Below, piece after piece: positions 56,729 through 64,000 of a DNA stretch of 64,000 nucleotides (the stretch's first letter is position 1; each line of letters opens with the position of its first letter). The stretch covers positions 207,148,941 to 207,212,940 of the forward strand of contig CM042684.1 in NCBI GenBank assembly GCA_023614405.1, in the 5' to 3' direction. Position numbers and translations under genes: made by a program. The notes below the pieces were generated by a model. That model saw only the letters and a list, made by a program, of their open reading frames with translations. It was not told where the DNA came from and made no database searches. Source of the stretch: Avena insularis (taxonomy: Eukaryota > Streptophyta > Magnoliopsida > Poales > Poaceae).

Positions 56729-58034
56729 TATTGGTATCAAGAGATGCATTGCTCACGATTTCCCCCACAAATTTTTCTTCTATCCACCAAAAATTCGAAA
56801 ATCCCCAAAAAAAACAGCCCATATTTGCCTTTGGATCGATCTCTTGATTTGGAGTGTTATTTGTGGTTTTGATCCGACCAAACTTTGTCTTAGGTGTTGG
56901 TCCAGCTTTATCCTGCGTTTTCCCAGCCCAATTTGGCCAATTTTTCGCGGATTTGAGGACCCAAGGCCTGGATTTCTGCTCAAGAACACGAGCAGTTCGC
57001 GATCTGACTCCAGACCAGAGTCTCCGGCCTACACTAGAGTCTCCGGCCTACCCACACCGGAGTCTCTGGCCTGGACCAGAGTTTCCGCCTGACACCCTGG
57101 AGTCTCTGGCCTGACGCCTGATTTTGACAGTTTTGCCTCTAATCTTGCATTGGCTAATTTCCTCCTATTTGTTTGTTCCCGTGTGCGTGTCGTCAACTAA
57201 CAACAAGCTTCTGCATCGACGACCCCCGCGCTCATCGACACCACGGCCCACGAACATCATCCCGTACCACCGACGCCAAGTTCATCATCATCAAAGAAGG
57301 TATAACTTGCGTCACATTGTTAACCCCTATCTTCCTTTGTGTGTACCTATCCTATGAGAGTGGCTCATCTTGTGTTTGCTTGAGCATTGTGCATTTGTCC
57401 TTGGATAGTGAGTGTGCAAGAGCAACATCAAGTGTGACTAGGTAGCATCAAGGGAGAGCAAAAAAAGCAAAAGAAAGAAAAAGATACAAAGAAAAAGCAA
57501 AAGAAAAATAGTCTCCCATTTCCATAGAGAGTCTCAAAGCTTGTAAGCAAGAGAGAAAGAAGAGCGCCCAAGGCAAGTGATCAAATCCGTTGCTCACTTT
57601 TCTTCTTTGCAAACGAGCCACGGTCTCTCCTTGCATTGGCACGACAACGAGCTTAGTCGTCGTTAGGACATTTTGTTTGCTCATTTTCATAGTCGTGTCA
57701 ATCCCAACTTTCTCCACGTGTGTGTATATAGTCATAGGTTCCCGTCACCACTTTGAGTTGTTGACCTTTGCCTTTAACTTGAGTTTTGTTGGATTTTACC
57801 CACTTTTGACTATCCCTTTTCTTTTGGTTGGTTCTTTGGCTTTCCACAATCCTAACCTACCACCAACAAGCTTTTGAGAGTTAGTTCTTTATTTAGTGTG
57901 AGTTTTCTTTGCATTTCCACTTGGCACGCTTATAGCTCTCACTTGTGGTTTCTAGTTTGGTGCAATCCCCAAGGTGAGGTACAAGGCTAACACCACCATA
58001 TTCCACTTCCATATACAATACTTGTGTGTCTTGC
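56729..58034 (+). other. Family A leader with primer-binding site
   Basis: The primer-binding site TGGTATCAAGAG is at 56732. Palindromic elements lie at 57005-57115 (GGAGTCTCCGGCC type) and a purine-rich tract at 57454-57510. No gene. It matches the minus-strand leaders at 1-226 and 16333-17549. Confidence 0.85.
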
Positions 58035-59472
58035 ATGATGAATAGGCACGGTGAGCCGGGCCAACCACCTCCCCAAGAAGAAGATCAAGGACCGTACATG
58101 ATGCGTTCAAGTCACTTCATCGTCCGCCAAGAGTTCCGTGAACGTTGCCAAGCACTTGAGATGCGACAAGATGAAAAATTTGGCGAGACGCAAGCCGAGT
58201 TCAAGAACATCGACAACCGCTTCGATAGCCTTGAAAGGCAAATGCAAGCAATGCATCACAACTTCGGCCACCAAAATGAAGCGCTTCAACGCTCCGTTGC
58301 CGAAACAAATGACAATCTTCGATGCCTCATCGACGAAATGGCAAGACCGTGTTCACATGCTTCAAGCTCTTCAAGCTCATCGCGTCGTCATGCTCCTCCT
58401 CAACAAGATCTTCAACCAAGTGCTCCAAGACGCAATGATGCCCCTGTGGTTGAAGATGGAACCTCTTCGAACTATGTACCTTCCCCACGGCACGCCGCAA
58501 CATCAAGCTATGATGGTGACCTCTCTTCAAGGCCTCGAGCAAGGCAAGAAGCACACCGTCATCACGCAAGGGCACTAGTGATCCAACAAGAGCAACCACA
58601 AGAGGAACCGCAAGCGCAACCGCAAGTCTACCACCATCGACCGCGACACATACTTGACACAACAAGTGATGACTCCAATTTGGAAAATCAAGCTTGTCAT
58701 CGACGTGAAGCTCTCCAAGATCCTCCTCCTCGTCATCAACGTCATGAACGTCCACACCGACACAATGGTCATCATGAGGCGCCTCCTCCACTTCAACAAA
58801 ACTTGGAGCGTCAAGTGTTACAAGTTGAGCGACGCCCACCACGTCAAGAGGCTCATGACCATGTTCTTCGCCGTGAGGCCCATGTGCCTAACCAACATCA
58901 TCAACCGAGGAACGAGCCTCCTCTTCGTCATCAACCACGTCAAGAGGCTCCACACCCTCGCCACCATGAGGCCCAAGCACCTCAACCACGTCAACAATCG
59001 CGCCAAGAGCAAGAGCAAGCTCCTCAACAACAATATCAAGAGCAAGCTCCACAACAAGGACGCGAGAACCAAGTTCCACCTCCCTAACTACAAGATCATC
59101 AACAAGGTCACCAAGCTCATAGCAATGACCGCAACGATGAAGAAACTTTTGGCAAGCTCAAGTTCACAATGCCCAAGTTCACCGGATCCAATGACCCCGA
59201 AGAATACCTCTCATGGGCACTCAAAGTCGACAAGAGCTTCCGCATGCACAACTATAGCAACGAGAAGACGGTCGCCATGGCTTCGCTTGAGTTTGATGAT
59301 TATGCCAACCTTTGGTGGGAACAAGTTAAAGTTGCTCGTGATGCAAGACAAGAGACTCCAATCACAACTTGGCATGACATGAAGGCTCATATGAGATCCC
59401 GCTTTGTCCCCCACACACTACACGCGTGACCTCTTCAACAACCTTTAAGCGCTTCGTCAAGGGACAAAGACC
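58035..59472 (+). pseudogene. gag: Family A gag (N-terminal part, second tandem unit)
   Basis: The likely start is ATG 58035 or 58038 (MMNRHGEPGQPPPQE). A heptad-like region follows (FKNIDNRFDSLERQMQAM), then a long Ser-, His-, Gln- and Arg-rich linker. A TAA at 59085-59087 stands where the neighbouring unit has CAA. The frame resumes with the capsid start FTGSNDPEEYLSWALKVDK. A one-base insertion near 59412 then shifts the frame, followed by a stop. This is the most complete gag N-terminus in the window. Confidence 0.88.
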
Positions 59473-60741
59473 GTGGAAGAGTACTTCAAGGAAATGGAAC
59501 TCAACTTGATTCACGCCAACATTGATGAACACATGGAGCAAACAATGGCACGTTTCCTTATTGGCTTGAATCACCCAATCAAGCGCATCGTCAAGTTCCA
59601 AACATACAACACAATGGTTGAGCTTGTGCACATAGCAACAAAGGCTGAACGTCAAGTGCAAGAGGACATCAAGTACAACAAGCCCAAGTCGTACTTCACA
59701 TACAAGAAAGCTTCAACCGCTACACCAACAACTTTCAATGGAAGCTCATCAAGTACCTCCAAGCCTTCCTTCAAGCCCACACTTCCTCAAGGAAAACTGC
59801 CCCCGAGTGGCAAGCAAGCAAAGAGTGATACACCTTTCAACGGTGAATGCTACAAGTGTGGAGGTAAAGGACACAAGTCGGCCAAATGTGGAAACAAGAA
59901 AGTCTTATTCATCCATGACAATGGTGATGAAGAGTACTTGAGTGAAGATGAGGTTGATGCCTGTGTCAAGGAAGCAATGGCAAGGCAACGAGTGGAAGAT
60001 GACCAAGAACTTCTCATGTGTGAACATGACGCAAGTCCATTGCTTTTCGTCACAAGGATTTTGACCACTCAAGCACAAGAGCATGAGGACCAATGCTCCA
60101 ATATCTTCCAAACACGAGCTGGCATCAATGGCAAATCTATCAAGGTGATCATTGACGAAGGGAGTTGCCACAACCTTGCTAGCACCAAGTTGTGTGAGAA
60201 GCTCAACCTCACCCTCCATCCGCACAAGCACCCCTACCACGTGCAATGGCTAAGTGACCAAGGGTCCGTGAAGATCAAGCATACTGTATCGGTCTCCTTC
60301 GTCATTGGTCCTTACAAAGATACGGTGGAGTGTGATGTGGTTCCTATGATAGTTTGCCACATGCTTCTTGGTCGACCGTGGCAATTTGACAAGGCTGCTC
60401 AACATGATGGTCACACCAATGTATACACCTTCAAATGGTTCAACAAAACATGTGTTTTGCAACCGATGACTCGTAGCCAAATAATTGTGGACAATGCAAA
60501 GGCTTTAGCGAGGGCGCAAAGCACAACACCTACTGGTGAGAAGAGCGGTGAGAGAGAGAACCACCTCATAGTGAGTGAGAGCCACAAGCCAAATTCGAGT
60601 GTTCTCCTTGCCACCAAAAGTCAGATGAGAGATGTTCGGAACAACCCATCCATCTTGCACTATGTCCTCCTTTGCAAGGGACTAGCGCAAGGAACTAACG
60701 AATTAACCAATGTTCCTCCATCTTTGATGAGTGTTTTGTAG
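59473..60741 (+). pseudogene. gag-pol: Family A gag C-terminus, zinc knuckle and protease
   Basis: An open frame of 422 residues in the register after the shift. Order: end of capsid, zinc knuckle CYKCGGKGHKSAKC (about 59849-59890), acidic linker, and protease VIIDEGSCHNLASTKLC. In the protease the active-site DGG has become DEG, so activity is doubtful. The protease-RT linker then runs to a TAG at 60739-60741, followed by ELKDVFPEELPHG in the same frame. Confidence 0.88.
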
Positions 60742-61436
60742 GAACTCAAGGATGTGTTCCCCGAAGAGCTTCCACATGGACTACCTCCTCTTCACGGCAT
60801 TGAACATCGCATTGACCTCATCCCCGGTGCACCACTTCCCAACTGCGCCGCTTACCGCACGAACCCGGAGGAGACAAAGGATATTGAACGTCAAATCAAC
60901 CAACTCGTCCCCAAAGGTTTGATCCAAGTTAGCACTAGTCCAAGTGCCGTACCCGTGATTCTTGTTCCAAAGACGGATGATACGTTACGGTTATGCATGG
61001 GCTGTCGTCCAATCAATGCTATCACCATGCGTTATCGACGTCCCATACCACGTCTCGATGACATGCTTGATGAGTTGTGTGGAGCCACTATTTTTTAGAA
61101 AATTGATCTTCGTAGTGGTTACCATCAAATACGCATGGCTGAAGGTGAAGAGTGGAAAACCGCCTTCAAGACCAAACTTGGTCTCTCTGAATGGTTGGTT
61201 ATGCCCTTTGGTTTGTCTAATGCCCCATCCACCTTCATGCGCCTAATGAATCATATCTTGTGTTCTCTCATTGGAAAAAGTGTTGTTGTCTATTTCGATG
61301 ATATTCTTGTTTATAGCAAATCACTTGAGGACCATATAACACATGTCAAGGAAGTTTTGCAAATCCTTCGACATGAAAAGCTTTATGCTAATCTTCCCAA
61401 GTGCACTTTTGCTAAAGACAAGTTGATTTTTCTTAG
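60742..61436 (+). pseudogene. pol: Family A reverse transcriptase (downstream pol deleted)
   Basis: RT in the same frame as the protease. Fingers GLPPLHGIEHRIDLIPGA and VILVPKTDDT; palm [25 protein letters not shown] and [11 protein letters not shown]; then [22 protein letters not shown] at 61096-61098 precedes KIDLRSG. At about 61436 the sequence jumps from the end of RT to the polyprotein C-terminus ([11 protein letters not shown], wrong frame). All of RNase H and integrase is missing. The break lies at the same RT position where the neighbouring unit's deletion ends (53747-53760). Confidence 0.88.
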
Positions 61437-61676
61437 TGATACACCTAAGCAAAGACCGCTTCCCCAAGGAACATGACTCCAAGCTTAACCCTAGAGGAGA
61501 TGGTCCCTTCAAGGTCCTTAAAAGAATCAACAACAACACCTACATCATCGACATACCGACCTCCAAGTACCTTGCAAGCAATACATTCAATGTCAAGGAT
61601 CTCTCACCCTACCTTGAAGATGTTCAAGATGATAACCATGAAGAGTCGAGGACGAATCTTTCCCAAGGGGGGGAGC
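61437..61676 (+). pseudogene. pol: Family A polyprotein C-terminus and polypurine tract
   Basis: The frame [16 protein letters not shown] to FNVKDLSPYLEDVQDDN corresponds to 55445-55660. It runs into the polypurine tract AAGGGGGGGAGC just before the LTR, and on into the LTR to 61741. Confidence 0.85.
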
Positions 61677-62676
61677 TGATGCATCCCGTCCTACGTACGC
61701 TTCTACATCTACACCAACAAGTCCCCCAAGTGGACCCATGACTCGTGCATGAGCCAAACTCCTACAAGATAAGGTGAACTCGCTCCTTTCCTCATGCCAA
61801 TTTGATACCTCCTTGGATGGCATGCTACTTCATGCAACTACCCTATGCATCATCAGGTACGAAGCTTCGGCACATCACCAAACACCCAAGGATGGAGAAC
61901 AAGGAGCAGAGCGTGAAGCAGGAGCCGCTAAAGCTACTCAGACCGGAGTCTCTGGTCTGCTCACACCGGAGTCTCCGGCCTGCCAAAGTCTCCAGCCTGA
62001 AGACACCGGAGTCTCCGAAACCATCTCCGGTCTGCCCCCAGAACCAGGCGCTGGGACAATCTGAAGGCCCCTCCGGAGGCCAGTCCGGAGACCGACCGGA
62101 GTCTCCGGTCCAACCGTCACCAGGCATGAAAAGGCCTTTGCGCCTGCGGCCCATGTAACCCCTAGTCCATCCAGAACTTGTCTTTTATTCCTCAAGTACC
62201 CCTGTTTAAGTGGCTGGCCTATATATAGTCCCCTACCTCCATTGTAAACCCTAGGCATGATATTGGAATTAGTGGAAACCCCTTTGTGGATCTATCTAAT
62301 TCTTGCCTCATGCTTCTTGACTAAGGAGCACCAATATCCCCAAACCTCGTTGGAGTTTGCATCGTGCCTCCGCGTTGTACAAGGCCTAGGCATCGGTGTC
62401 CCTTTGCCTAGACGTCAAGATCTCACCGAGTCTCCCATCTCGCCGTGCCGGTTCGAGAGAGAGTCCTCCGCCCGACGCCGATCCTAGGGATTGCGCCGGA
62501 CCGGTCACCGCCGGCATGAGCTGTTGGTGTGTATCATGGTTTTGTGTGTGTCTATTCATCGCGTTCTTCGTGCGTGTGTTCGTCATGTTCATCCTTCCAT
62601 CCTCTCCCCGCACTCCACCCTCGATTTGAAAGGGAATCGTGAAAGATCGGGCCACCCTAGAGGTTTGCCCTTAACA
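61677..62676 (+). repeat. Family A LTR (right end of the tandem)
   Basis: From TGATGCATCCCGTCC to CCCTTAACA, 1000 bp. Palindromes lie at 61942-62112. It is followed by the first 11 bases of an A leader instead of a target duplication. Confidence 0.87.
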
Positions 62677-62687
62677 TATTGGTATCA
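62677..62687 (+). other. Family A primer-binding site stub
   Basis: TATTGGTATCA, the start of an A leader. It then joins inverted family C LTR sequence. Confidence 0.8.
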
Positions 62688-63173
62688 CCTCGTGGGTGGC
62701 CCGATCTTCACGGATCTCGTGGTCAAATCGATGGGAAAACAAGGGGAAAGGGAGAAGGTAGCGGAAGCAGACGCACACCTTGCGACGAACACGATGAACA
62801 CACGCAAAACACACACGATACAAGGCCGATTGCTCTCACCGGTGGCCACCGGTCTGATAGAATCCTCGCAAGGAAAGATCGGTCAATGTGCTCCCTCGAT
62901 CCCACGCAGAGAGGGAAGAACACCTTGGAGAGGGTCTTGACGTCTTGGCAAAGGGACACCGCTGCCAAGGCCTTGTACAACGAGGGAGGCGCGATGCAAA
63001 CTCCAATGAGGTGGTGACGATAGTTGATCCCCTTTGGTAGAAGGGGATGAGGCAAAACTAGAGATTCCACAAAGGGGGTTTTCTTTAGTCTATCATCTAT
63101 GCCTAGGGTTACATGAGGGGGTGGGGGCACTATATATAGGCCAGCAACTAGTTCAAGGGTACTTTAGGAGATG
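62688..63173 (-). repeat. Family C LTR, inverted and truncated at both ends
   Basis: On the minus strand it runs from CCTAAAGTACCC (about 530 bases into a normal C LTR) to about 15 bases short of the LTR end. It keeps the TATA box (near 63133) and R/U5. The U3 part with the palindrome array is absent. Confidence 0.85.
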
Positions 63174-64000
63174 TCGAGAGACCTTCTTGATCCTGGGGTT
63201 CACCATATAGTCGTCCTCGGGAAGATTGAATTGACAACACCTCAATGTTCCTTCACTTTCCATGAAGCCTACAAAGCTCACAACAAAAGAGAAGCAACAC
63301 TCAAAGTGTAGCCAATTCATGAAGATAATAGCATGAGTCCTCAAGTAGAGTGAAGTCACCTTATGGTGTAGAGATAGATCATTGAAGGGCGGCCATAGGT
63401 AACTCTCTACGGTTCGACTTGTCAACTCTTTGTCCATTGAGGTTGACGCGTAAGCAATTGTACCTTCACACAACAAAGACCAAGCAACATATGTTTGTGT
63501 GTGATAGAGGAGCATGTCATTTGTGGCATGTCCATTCTTGTTCACAATACTATTAGCACAACTCAAGTATAGCAAACGGGATGCATATGCAAGGTCCAAG
63601 TGCATGGAAACTGTTTGAACTTCATCCAAATGTGGGAACTCAAAAACTCCATAAAGCGTCTTAGTGTGGCATTCAAAGCAATTGACTAAGATATAGATCA
63701 ACATCTTTGATGCAAGAGTAGGAGAATTCAGCAAAAACACATGCGGAAGACCATCCAAAACAACATTATTATGTGTGCAAGCCAACCATTGGAAAGAACA
63801 ATTGTTCAATATGTTGGATGCCATACACATCTCATCAAAAGCCAAAATCATGGGGGTATGAGTATCGCAAGAGGAAGCAAAAATAACATGTTTGCAAACA
63901 AACCATATGAAAGAGCAAGAAGTCCTTATGTTTGTTGCAACAACAATACGAGAGACTTGGAAGCTCTCATGACAATACATGCTCATAATGGCATTATGGT
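63174..64000 (-). pseudogene. Family C protein, C-terminal part (inverted copy, runs off right edge)
   Basis: On the minus strand this is open from the window edge to the LTR junction, with no stop in about 275 codons. It matches the second half of the C protein at 47348-49510 at roughly 85% of residues by eye. It includes three of the Cys units (TCSFIWFVCKH, NNCSFQWLACTH, VNCFECHT) and the second LYHTQTYV...STSMDKEL module. It ends at KVSRHL, where a deletion has removed the C-terminus, polypurine tract and U3. The N-terminal half is outside the window. Confidence 0.75.

Overview
This is nuclear DNA of a grass, almost certainly a Triticeae species (wheat, barley or relatives). The clearest evidence is a complete Ty1/copia element of the BARE/Angela/WIS type, with its 1.7 kb LTR opening TGTTGGAGATATGCCC. 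The rest is nested LTR retrotransposons, CACTA and MITE sequence and one decayed gene locus. I found no intact host gene, rRNA, tRNA or CRISPR array.

I use working family names. Family A is a Ty3/gypsy family with gag-pol and LTRs of about 1.0-1.16 kb. Family B is a related gypsy family with a 0.92 kb LTR. Family C has LTRs clearly related to those of A, but its long reading frame contains no recognisable protease, reverse transcriptase or integrase.

Left part (1-18710, gypsy material on the minus strand): a family A element (5' LTR 17550-18710, start of gag) is interrupted by a family B element (5' LTR 15089-16006, gag, protease, RT, RNase H, start of integrase). B is interrupted twice. A complete copia element (2245-10863, target duplication AACGT) sits between RT and RNase H. 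A second family A element starts exactly at 1264 inside the integrase gene and runs off the left edge.

Middle part (18711-41164): a GC-rich remnant is split by a 6.8 kb LTR-like element with target duplication AAAAG. Then come a B3-domain pseudogene with a Tourist-like MITE, a degenerate minisatellite, two Stowaway MITEs, an Athila-type gypsy element on the minus strand (LTR 30530-31910, ORF1 34423-35352), a spliced but catalytically dead Ulp1-like transposon gene, and a CACTA end.

Right part (41165-64000): a family C element (LTR 41165-42168) holds a second, complete C element in its own leader (43308-50280, target duplication CAACA). A further C LTR and leader are fused to family A gag. 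Two A units follow in tandem (52054-62676). They share an LTR and carry complementary deletions: one lacks RT, the other lacks RNase H and integrase. An inverted, partial C element closes the window.

How the parts may work together: A supplies gag and pol, while C carries A-like promoter, R/U5, primer-binding and LTR-end sequences plus a repetitive protein of unknown function. C therefore looks like a non-autonomous partner that may use A proteins in trans. Families A and C carry arrays of the palindrome CCGGAG(T/A)CTCCGG in the U3 region and again in the leader. Family B has a different palindrome (CTGTCGCGACAG type) in the same two places. These shared designs and the modular C protein are the most interesting signals here.
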